The notes under the pieces: model-generated
Told to the model about the DNA's origin: nothing
The model's database searches: none
What the model saw: the letters and a program-made list of their open reading frames with translations, nothing else
Shown here: piece after piece, positions 37,323 to 44,992 of the stretch
Layout: each line of letters starts with the position of its first letter
Position numbering within the stretch: position 1 is the stretch's first letter
Translations under genes and position numbers: made by a program
NCBI RefSeq assembly: GCF_008370255.1
Contig: NZ_SEUI01000001.1
Location: 702,183 to 766,182, forward strand
DNA length: 64,000 bases
Direction: 5' to 3'
Origin: Pseudoalteromonas sp. FUC4
GTDB lineage: Bacteria; Pseudomonadota; Gammaproteobacteria; Enterobacterales; Alteromonadaceae

Positions 37323-39917
37323 ATGACTGAATCAAGTAAACCTCAAGCACAATATCTTAAAGACTATAAAGCTCCTGATTTTTTAATTGACCACACAGAG
37401 CTAACTTTTGACTTACAACCTTTATCAACCAAAGTAAGCTCTTTACTAACACTTACCCGTGTTGGTGATAAAAAAGCATCTTTAGTGCTTGATGGTATTG
37501 ATTTGCGTTTACTGTCTTTATCTGTTGATACAGTTGATATAACGGATTATGAAATTGTTGGTGAGCAGCTAATAATTAATAACCTACCGGATAGTTTTCA
37601 ACTCAATATAGTGACAGAGATATCACCTGAGACGAATACTTCTTTAGAAGGTTTATATTTATCGGGAGGTGCGTATTGCACACAGTGCGAAGCGCAGGGT
37701 TTTAGAAAAATAACCTATTATATGGACCGCCCCGATGTACTAGCCACATTTGATGTGACTGTTATTGCTGATAAAAAATTCCCGCAATTACTTTCTAACG
37801 GTAATCAAGTTGATAGCGGTGAAACACAAGATGGTCGTCACTTTGTGAAATGGCAAGATCCATTCAAAAAGCCAAGTTATTTGTTCGCACTTGTAGCAGG
37901 CGATTTTGATGTTTTAAAAGATACTTACACAACTAAAAGTGGCAGAGATGTAGAGTTAGCATTGTTTGTTGATAAAGGTAATTTATCTAAAACACCCCAT
38001 GCTATTGCCTCACTTAAAAAAGCAATGCAATGGGATGAAGAACGTTTCAATTTAGAGTATGACCTTGATATTTATATGATTGTAGCCGTTGATTTTTTCA
38101 ACATGGGTGCGATGGAAAATAAAGGGCTGAATGTATTTAACAGTAAATGCGTATTAGCCAATCAAGAAACTGCGACAGACAAAGACTATCATACGATTGA
38201 ATCCATTGTAGGGCATGAATACTTTCATAACTGGACAGGTAACCGAGTTACTTGTAGAGATTGGTTTCAGTTATCGCTAAAAGAAGGGCTAACCGTATTT
38301 AGAGACCAAGAGTTTAGTAGTGATTTAGGTTCTCGTGCACTTAACCGTATTGATGCGGTTAAAGTAATGCGTACCCATCAGTTTAGTGAAGATGCAGGCC
38401 CTATGGCTCACCCAATTCGCCCTGAAAAAGTTATCGAAATGAATAACTTTTATACAGTAACTGTATACGATAAAGGTGCTGAAGTTATCCGTATGATGCA
38501 CACATTACTGGGTGAAACTAACTTTCAAAAAGGGATAACGCTTTACTTTGAGCGCCACGATGGTCAAGCAGTTACATGTGATGATTTTGTAAGAGCAATG
38601 AGCGATGCATCAGGTGTTAATTTAGAGCAATTTAAACAATGGTACAGCCAATCAGGTACACCGCGTTTAAATGCAATTCAAAAATTTGATAGCAGCTCAA
38701 ATACATATACATTAACAATAGAACAAGCAGCACCGGTCAATCAGCCAGACAATAAACCACTTCATATACCTTTTGCTATTGAACTACTTGACGCAAATGG
38801 AGAAAGTATTACTCTGCAATACAAAGGTACAAAACTAGATCATGTGCTTGATGTAACAAGTACGACTCAAACATTTAGCTTTGATAATATGTTAGAAAAG
38901 CCTGTTGCGGTTTTACTCGAAGATTTTTCTGCACCTTGTATTTTAAATCAGCAAACAACAGAGCCCGAACTATTACATATTATGCGTTTTGCACGTAGCG
39001 ATTTTTCACGTTGGGATGCACAACAGCAGCTATTTATTAAAGCGATTAAATCTCAGATTACCGACACAACTAATAGCGTGTTAAGCAGCGAAATTATAAA
39101 TGCGCTACGTGTACTTATAAATACCAAAGAGGGCGATTTAGCTTTAATTGCAGAGCTGTTTAAATTGCCAAGTTTTGACACGTTAGCCGCTGAATTTGAA
39201 GTAATACCTGTTGATGAAATTATCAAAATAACAGAAAAGTTTGAGCAACAAATTGCTGATGAACTTGCTGATGAGCTGCTTAGTTGTTACGAATCTCTTG
39301 AAGATGATGGCAGTATAAGTGCAAGCGCTGTTGCGAATCGTGCTTTAAAGCAAATATGTCTGCACTACCTTGCTAAAACACAAAATCCAGAAGCTGTAAC
39401 CTTCATTAAAGAAGCTGCAAGCTCTACTAATATGACTAATGTACTTGGTGCCCTAAGCGCTGTGGTAAAAGCTTCACACCCTATTAGAGACGAGCTTTTG
39501 AGTCATTTTGATAGTCAGTGGCGTCATGATGTTCTAGTGATGGATAAATGGTTTGCACTGCAAGCTATGCAATCAGGCAGTAATGCTATAGATGATATTA
39601 AAGCACTTTACGAACACCCGTGTTTTGATTTTTCAAATCCTAATCGTGTACGTGCACTTGTAGGAAGTTTTAGCCATTTTAATACAGCGCAATTTCATCG
39701 CTCTGATGCCCAAGGTTATGCGTTATTAGGTGATTTACTGATAAAACTTAATGCAATTAATCCACAAAATGCATCGCGTATGCTGACACCATTTATGTCA
39801 TGGAAGCGTTACGATGATGTACGCTCACAAGCAATGAAACTGCAATTACAACGCTTAGCCAATTTGGATGCCCTAAGTGCTGACTTGTATGAAAAGGTTG
39901 AAAAAGCGCTCGCATAA
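37323..39917 (+). CDS. pepN: Aminopeptidase N (M1 family)
   Basis: 864 residues, similar to E. coli PepN (870). A cytoplasmic zinc aminopeptidase of broad specificity, working late in protein turnover. It has the substrate motif GAMENKGLNVF near residue 261 and the zinc motif HEYFHNWTGNR near 297 with the third ligand Glu in LKEGLTVFRDQEF. The N-terminal DYKAPDFLIDHTELTFDL and C-terminal helical superhelix are intact. The DUF2835 gene begins directly after its stop. Confidence 0.96.
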   Translation: MTESSKPQAQYLKDYKAPDFLIDHTELTFDLQPLSTKVSSLLTLTRVGDKKASLVLDGIDLRLLSLSVDTVDITDYEIVGEQLIINNLPDSFQLNIVTEISPETNTSLEGLYLSGGAYCTQCEAQGFRKITYYMDRPDVLATFDVTVIADKKFPQLLSNGNQVDSGETQDGRHFVKWQDPFKKPSYLFALVAGDFDVLKDTYTTKSGRDVELALFVDKGNLSKTPHAIASLKKAMQWDEERFNLEYDLDIYMIVAVDFFNMGAMENKGLNVFNSKCVLANQETATDKDYHTIESIVGHEYFHNWTGNRVTCRDWFQLSLKEGLTVFRDQEFSSDLGSRALNRIDAVKVMRTHQFSEDAGPMAHPIRPEKVIEMNNFYTVTVYDKGAEVIRMMHTLLGETNFQKGITLYFERHDGQAVTCDDFVRAMSDASGVNLEQFKQWYSQSGTPRLNAIQKFDSSSNTYTLTIEQAAPVNQPDNKPLHIPFAIELLDANGESITLQYKGTKLDHVLDVTSTTQTFSFDNMLEKPVAVLLEDFSAPCILNQQTTEPELLHIMRFARSDFSRWDAQQQLFIKAIKSQITDTTNSVLSSEIINALRVLINTKEGDLALIAELFKLPSFDTLAAEFEVIPVDEIIKITEKFEQQIADELADELLSCYESLEDDGSISASAVANRALKQICLHYLAKTQNPEAVTFIKEAASSTNMTNVLGALSAVVKASHPIRDELLSHFDSQWRHDVLVMDKWFALQAMQSGSNAIDDIKALYEHPCFDFSNPNRVRALVGSFSHFNTAQFHRSDAQGYALLGDLLIKLNAINPQNASRMLTPFMSWKRYDDVRSQAMKLQLQRLANLDALSADLYEKVEKALA

Positions 39918-40139
39918 ATGATTGAGTATTATTTTACCCTAAGATTGAGCTATAACGAATGCATGGATTACTACCATGGTCGTTTTAGCTCATTACAAGT
40001 TGTAGAGGATGGCGGTAAAACGATTCGTTTTACCGCTACATATTTAAGGCCCTTCATTTCGAGCTTGGGTGTACGTGGCCGTTTTAGACTCTTATTAACC
40101 CCCGAAAACAAGTTTATCCGCCTAGAGCGAGTGGCCTGA
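39918..40139 (+). CDS. DUF2835 family protein
   Basis: A 73-residue basic protein starting on the base after the pepN stop (TAAATG). CMDYYHGRFSSLQVVEDGGKTIRFTATYLRPFISSLGVRGRFRL is the recognisable core of DUF2835, a family of gammaproteobacteria often found behind pepN. It has no signal or membrane segment. Its function is unknown; the location suggests translational coupling to PepN. Confidence 0.85.
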   Translation: MIEYYFTLRLSYNECMDYYHGRFSSLQVVEDGGKTIRFTATYLRPFISSLGVRGRFRLLLTPENKFIRLERVA

Positions 40140-40146
40140 CACTCGG

Positions 40147-40171
40147 TTTTTATGTTATATATACATAAAAA
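40147..40171. terminator. Weak AT-rich hairpin after DUF2835
   Basis: Arms TTTTTATGT and ACATAAAAA with a seven-base loop, just past the DUF2835 stop. A- and T-runs at the ends make it a possible terminator in either direction, although the stem is weak. Confidence 0.4.
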
Positions 40172-40195
40172 TATTGTATTTTTGTTAATTTCAAT

Positions 40196-40224
40196 TTGTC
40201 CTATTGTTAAATTACGTGTATAAA
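40196..40224 (+). promoter_or_regulatory. Sigma-70-like promoter of the DUF1302 gene set
   Basis: TTGTCC at 40196-40201, a 17-base spacer and TATAAA at 40219-40224. The predicted start near 40231 gives a leader of about 160 bases. The -35 matches four of six consensus bases. Confidence 0.5.
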
Positions 40225-40229
40225 TTATC

Positions 40230-40265
40230 TGGTACGACGTCTTACCAATACGTAAGCGTCAACCA
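40230..40265. promoter_or_regulatory. Interrupted inverted repeat at the predicted transcription start
   Basis: TGGTacGACGtCTTAC, a six-base centre (caatac), then GTAAGcGTCaACCA: three matched blocks (TGGT/ACCA, GACG/CGTC, CTTAC/GTAAG) with small bulges. It starts six bases after the -10 box, so a repressor bound here would block initiation. It could also fold as a 5' RNA hairpin. Confidence 0.5.
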
Positions 40266-40390
40266 GAATAAAAATATATGACAGATTTGAGCGAGTATTT
40301 GTAATTTTGCAGATTCGCTTCTATCGTTATGATTACACTAAAAACAATAACTTGATCACACAAAATGACCCGCGACAGGGGGGAACCAAA

Positions 40391-42490
40391 ATGATAAGAA
40401 GATCGCTTTTTGTTAAAAATAAAATCGCTATAGGTTTAGCAGCCGCTAGTTTAGGTTTATCTGCAGCCAGTACTCAAGCTGTAACATTTGAAGCTGGGGG
40501 GTTTGATATTACCTTCGATTCAACCTTTTCATATGGGCAAAGTGTCCGTGTAGAAGATAGAGACTTTAGCTTAATTGGTAAAAGTAATAATCCAGCTTTC
40601 GACTGGACAGGTTACAACCCTGCGCTAAGTAACACTATTTACTCATCACAAGATGTATGGGCACAACCGGGCTCTTACTCAAACAATGGTGATGCGGGTA
40701 ATTTAAATTTTGACAGTGGTGACTCATTCTCAAAACTATTGAAGGGAACACACGACCTTTCAATAAATAAAGATAACTACGGTTTGTTCACTCGCTTTAT
40801 GTATTTTTATGACTTTGCATTAATGGATGGCTATCACGCTTATTCAAATCCTACATCTGGGCAGGGTGTGGATCCGTGTGATGATAAAGACACTAAAGCA
40901 CAAAGTTGTGCCGACATACGTTTACTAGATGCGTTTGTATGGGCCGATTTTGATTTAAACGACGGAAATAATCCTTTATCTGTTCGTTTAGGTCAGCAAG
41001 TAGTTAACTGGGGGGAAAGTACGCTAATCTCTCATGGTATTAACGTAAACCCAGTTGATATTGACCGATTGAAAGCCCCAGGCGCTGAGCTTAAAGAAGC
41101 ATTTATACCTGTAGGTATGCTTTGGGCATCGCTTGGTATTACTGAAAACATCACGCTTGAGGGTTTCTACCAATACCAATGGCAAGAAACGCGTTTACCA
41201 GCAGCAGGCACGTATTTTTCAACTAATGACTTTGCAGCAGAAAATGGTTATCAGCAGAATGTTCAATTAGGTTTTACGTCTAATCCTGATATTGATGTTG
41301 CTTTTTTAACAGATAGCTTGAATAACTTAACATCTGACTTTGCATTAGCTGCAGCTGCACAAGGTATTGATCCGTCAAGTGCAGAAGGTAGTGCTTTATT
41401 AGCTCAAATGTATCTAGCTTATCCAACTAAGGTGGCTTTAAAAGGTAAAGGGGATAATGGTAAAAATGAACCTGAAGATGGCGGTCAGTATGGTTTACGT
41501 TTAGGTGTGTTTTTACCTGAATTTAATGATACTGAAATTGCACTCTATCACGTGAATTACCATAGCCGTCGTCCGCTTATATCTGGTCGCGTATCAAACT
41601 TTTCGCAGGCAGCAATTGCCCAAGATTTAGCGATGATCATGACAACAGAGATTACCTCAGATAATGTTGCTGATTTAACTGCTTTTTCTAAAGCTGAAAA
41701 TGACTACCCTGAAGATATTAAGTTATATGGTTTAAGTTTTAATACGACTATCGGCGAAACAGCCTTCGCGGGTGAATTTGCTTTTCGCCAAGATGAACCG
41801 CTACAAATTGATGACGTAGAGTTACTCTACACAGCGATGCCAGAACAATTAGCGCTTGCTGGATTAAGGCCTGAATTTGCGGGTATTTCGCAAATGAGTT
41901 TTGGCGATGATATTAGTTCTGTTGGTGCGGGTAAAGTTGCTCAAGGCTATATTGAACGCGACACATCACAAATTCAATTCACGGCAACACATTTATTTGG
42001 ACCTTCATTAGGTGCTGATAGTTGGGCTGTAGTTGGTGAAGTGGGTGCTGTAAAAATTCATAACATGCCAGACTATGACGAAACGCGTTTAAATGTATCC
42101 GGTACTGGCCGAAGTGGCACAATTACAGGCCCTGGTACTACTGATTACTCAACACTGCAACTTGGTTTATCAAACGGCGCTGAAGAAAAATCATTTGCTA
42201 CTGCATCTTCTTGGGGATATCGCTTAATTGCTAAAGGTGATTATTATAACCTTTACAATGGTATTAACTTCTCTCCTCGTTTTGTATTTTCTCATGACGT
42301 AAACGGTAATACACCAGATCCTATGTTCTTATTTATTGAAGACCGTAAATCTTTAGGTGCAACCATGAACTTTAACTACCAAAATGCGTGGTCACTTGAT
42401 GTGAGCTATAACTCGTTTTGGGGCGGTGGCGGTGTTAATACATTCTCAGACCGCGATTACGTTTCTTTTAACTTAAAATATTCTATTTAG
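40391..42490 (+). CDS. DUF1302 family outer-membrane protein
   Basis: 699 residues from the ATG at 40391, with AGGGGGGA ahead. A signal peptide ends near residue 30 (SAASTQA), followed by VTFEAGGFDITFDSTFSYG, the DUF1302 opening. The middle has VRLGQQVVNWGESTLISHGINVNPVD and LKEAFIPVGMLWASLGITENITLEGFYQYQW, family hallmarks. Alternating hydrophobic strands and the C-terminal end YVSFNLKYSI fit a beta-barrel porin-like channel. Relatives are often found with DUF1329 genes and with catabolism of poorly soluble compounds. An upstream frame extension to 40307 is spurious. Confidence 0.88.
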   Translation: MIRRSLFVKNKIAIGLAAASLGLSAASTQAVTFEAGGFDITFDSTFSYGQSVRVEDRDFSLIGKSNNPAFDWTGYNPALSNTIYSSQDVWAQPGSYSNNGDAGNLNFDSGDSFSKLLKGTHDLSINKDNYGLFTRFMYFYDFALMDGYHAYSNPTSGQGVDPCDDKDTKAQSCADIRLLDAFVWADFDLNDGNNPLSVRLGQQVVNWGESTLISHGINVNPVDIDRLKAPGAELKEAFIPVGMLWASLGITENITLEGFYQYQWQETRLPAAGTYFSTNDFAAENGYQQNVQLGFTSNPDIDVAFLTDSLNNLTSDFALAAAAQGIDPSSAEGSALLAQMYLAYPTKVALKGKGDNGKNEPEDGGQYGLRLGVFLPEFNDTEIALYHVNYHSRRPLISGRVSNFSQAAIAQDLAMIMTTEITSDNVADLTAFSKAENDYPEDIKLYGLSFNTTIGETAFAGEFAFRQDEPLQIDDVELLYTAMPEQLALAGLRPEFAGISQMSFGDDISSVGAGKVAQGYIERDTSQIQFTATHLFGPSLGADSWAVVGEVGAVKIHNMPDYDETRLNVSGTGRSGTITGPGTTDYSTLQLGLSNGAEEKSFATASSWGYRLIAKGDYYNLYNGINFSPRFVFSHDVNGNTPDPMFLFIEDRKSLGATMNFNYQNAWSLDVSYNSFWGGGGVNTFSDRDYVSFNLKYSI

Positions 42491-42503
42491 GGGTAACATT
42501 ACT

Positions 42504-43868
42504 ATGATTAAAAAACCTACCCTCATTGCTACTGCTTTTTGTAGCTTGTTTGCAAGCAGCGCAGCTTTAGCTAAATTAAGCGCTGATGAAGTTGCTCAAT
42601 TAGGTCAAAATTTAACGCCATTAGGCGCTGAAAAAGCAGCGAATGCTGATGGTTCTATTCCAGCATGGAATAATGGCATTACATCTGCACCAGCAGGTTA
42701 TGAACCGGGTATGCATCACCTTGACCCATATACCACTGACAAAGTGCTTTTCACTATTGATAAAAGTAATATCGAAAAGTACAAAGCAAATTTAAGTCCG
42801 GGTCAAATTGCTTTATTTGAAGCATATCCAGACACATTTAAAATGCCAGTGTATGAAACTCGCCGTTCAGCTTCGTACCCTCAGTTTGTTTATGACGCGA
42901 CTAAAAAGTTTGCACCGAGTGCTGAATTAATCGAAGGCGGTAACGGTATTAAAAATACGGCGATTGGTATTCCTTTCCCTATTCCTAAAACAGGTTTAGA
43001 GGCAATTTGGAATCACTTATTACGTTACCGTGGTCAGTCTATTGAACGTTTTGGTGGTCAAGCTGCGCCAACAGCGTCAGGTTCTTATAACTATGTTGGC
43101 TTTGATGAGCAGCTATTAGTTAAATACTCAGACCCAAGCGCAACACCAGCAGAGCTGCAAGACTCAAATATTTTGTTTAAGTTTAAACAAAGTGTAACAG
43201 AGCCTGCTCGTTTAGCGGGGACTGCATTATTAGTTCATGAAACCATGGACCAAATATTAACGCCGCGCCAAGCATGGACTTATAACTCGGGACAACGTCG
43301 TGTTCGTCGTGCACCTAATGTTGCATATGATGCACCAGGCACAGCTGCAGATAGCCTGCGCACTACCGATGATTTTGATATGTTTAATGGCTCACCAAAT
43401 CGTTACAACTGGACGTTAAAAGGTAAGCAAGAGTTATATATACCTTACAATAGCTATAAACTTCATAGTGATAAGCTAGAGTACGATGACATTTTAATGC
43501 CTGGCCACATAAACCCAGAGCATACACGCTACGAAAAACACCGTGTTTGGGTTGTTGAAGCTAACTTAAAAGACGATACACGCCATATCTATAAAAAACG
43601 TGTGTTTTACATTGATGAAGATAGCTGGCAGGTACAGGTTACGGATATTTATGATAACCGCGACCAACTTTACCGTGTAGCCATGGCTTATGGCCTTAAC
43701 TACTACGAAGTACCTACACAGTGGAGTACGCTTGAGGTTTATCATGATTTGAATTCTCGTCGTTATTTAGCAATTGGTTTAGATAACCAAGAAAAAATGT
43801 ACGATTTTTCACAGTCGTTTAACGATAACGAATTTACTTCAAGCGCTTTACGTCGCGCAGGTAGATAG
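42504..43868 (+). CDS. DUF1329 family periplasmic protein
   Basis: 454 residues with a signal peptide cleaved after AALA. The mature start KLSADEVAQLGQNLTPLGAEKAANADGSIPAWNNGI, IPFPIPKTGLEAIWNHLLRYRG and NSRRYLAIGLDNQEKMYDF are typical of DUF1329. The family is thought to resemble LolA/LolB-type lipoprotein or lipid carriers; I recall this only at the fold level. It starts 13 bases after the DUF1302 stop, so the two are co-transcribed. A role carrying a hydrophobic ligand between inner-membrane permease and outer-membrane barrel is a reasonable inference. Confidence 0.88.
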   Translation: MIKKPTLIATAFCSLFASSAALAKLSADEVAQLGQNLTPLGAEKAANADGSIPAWNNGITSAPAGYEPGMHHLDPYTTDKVLFTIDKSNIEKYKANLSPGQIALFEAYPDTFKMPVYETRRSASYPQFVYDATKKFAPSAELIEGGNGIKNTAIGIPFPIPKTGLEAIWNHLLRYRGQSIERFGGQAAPTASGSYNYVGFDEQLLVKYSDPSATPAELQDSNILFKFKQSVTEPARLAGTALLVHETMDQILTPRQAWTYNSGQRRVRRAPNVAYDAPGTAADSLRTTDDFDMFNGSPNRYNWTLKGKQELYIPYNSYKLHSDKLEYDDILMPGHINPEHTRYEKHRVWVVEANLKDDTRHIYKKRVFYIDEDSWQVQVTDIYDNRDQLYRVAMAYGLNYYEVPTQWSTLEVYHDLNSRRYLAIGLDNQEKMYDFSQSFNDNEFTSSALRRAGR

Positions 43869-43879
43869 TATTAAACTAG

Positions 43880-43909
43880 GCACTTAACAATATATGTTAA
43901 GTGCTTTTT
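43880..43909 (+). terminator. Terminator or attenuator inside the RND gene set
   Basis: Ten-base arms GCACTTAACA and TGTTAAGTGC with a five-base loop and TTTTT, right after the DUF1329 gene. It would lower expression of the YCF48 and RND genes relative to the first two, a common arrangement for transporters. Confidence 0.85.
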
Positions 43910-43996
43910 CCTTTCTCATCGCGTTTGTCTTACAGCGCGCAACGCACTCCCTAGTAAAAAGACAAACAACTCTCTCGTACAAGGCGATTAAAATTT

Positions 43997-44992
43997 ATGA
44001 AGTATTTGGTATATGCCAGCCTGATAATAAGCGGTGCGAGTGTTGCACAAGAAGCCCCTAACTATGCAATCAGTGCAACAAATGCAGCTAAAACCTTACT
44101 CACCGATATAACTAACACGGGTAATGGCTTAATTGCTGTTGGTAAACACGGTACTGTTATTAAAAGTACATCGGGTGACTCATGGCAACAAGCTGAGCTA
44201 GTTCCAACTCAAGTGCTATTAACTGCCGTTGATTTTAGTAACGAAAATAATGGCTGGGCATGTGGACACGATGCAACAATCATAAATACGACTGACGGTG
44301 GCGTTAATTGGCAGCTACAACAAGCATTACCTGAATTAGACAAACCATGTTTAGATATTTTATTTGAAGATGACTTAAAAGGTTTTGCAGTGGGCGCATA
44401 TGGCATGTTTTATCAAACCACCGACGGCGGTAAACATTGGCAAAAACGCTTTTTAGATTCGCTACTTTTTAGTGACGATCGTGATTATTTAAACGATTTA
44501 AAAGAAAATGACCCACAAGGATACGAAGCGGAAACTGCTTCTATTTTACCGCACTTTAATCGCATAGAAAAAACAGACAATGGATTAATGCTTGTTGGTG
44601 AAATGGGTTTAATGGCCAGAAGCATTGACGATGGTAAAAGTTGGCAAAGAATAGAAGAAGTTTATCCCGGTTCATTTTTTGCAGTTGCCTCAGATAGCAC
44701 TCGAGAAATTGTAGCAGGGCTACGAGGTAATGTTTTTGCAAAGCAAAGTGGCGAAAAGCAGTGGCAGCATTTTGAAAATGTTAAAACAGCGACGATTAAC
44801 AACATCATTAATTATAATAACAAACAATGGCTCATGCTCGCTAATAGTGGCGTTATTTTTCATCTTCAAGATGGGTTACTCACCCATGAGCAGCTTGCTG
44901 ACGGTAAAGCGATTCTTGATGGTGTAATTTTAGATAATAGATTGATCATGGCTACAGAAGATGGCATTAAAGTGAAGGAGTTAACCCCTTAA
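43997..44992 (+). CDS. YCF48-type beta-propeller protein
   Basis: 331 residues with a short signal peptide (YLVYASLIISGASVAQ). Repeated BNR/YCF48 units of about 45 residues follow: GKHGTVIKSTSGDSW, GHDATIINTTDGGVNW, GAYGMFYQTTDGGKHW, GEMGLMARSIDDGKSW and later weaker copies. They predict a periplasmic propeller like the photosystem II assembly factor YCF48, here surely with another role. Its stop overlaps the RND start (TAATG), which ties it to the permease; it could be an adaptor or docking platform. Confidence 0.87.
   Translation: MKYLVYASLIISGASVAQEAPNYAISATNAAKTLLTDITNTGNGLIAVGKHGTVIKSTSGDSWQQAELVPTQVLLTAVDFSNENNGWACGHDATIINTTDGGVNWQLQQALPELDKPCLDILFEDDLKGFAVGAYGMFYQTTDGGKHWQKRFLDSLLFSDDRDYLNDLKENDPQGYEAETASILPHFNRIEKTDNGLMLVGEMGLMARSIDDGKSWQRIEEVYPGSFFAVASDSTREIVAGLRGNVFAKQSGEKQWQHFENVKTATINNIINYNNKQWLMLANSGVIFHLQDGLLTHEQLADGKAILDGVILDNRLIMATEDGIKVKELTP

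Noticed and set aside
40307..40390. Extension of the DUF1302 protein upstream
   Set aside because: It would place residues ahead of a clear signal peptide; the ATG at 40391 has a strong ribosome site.
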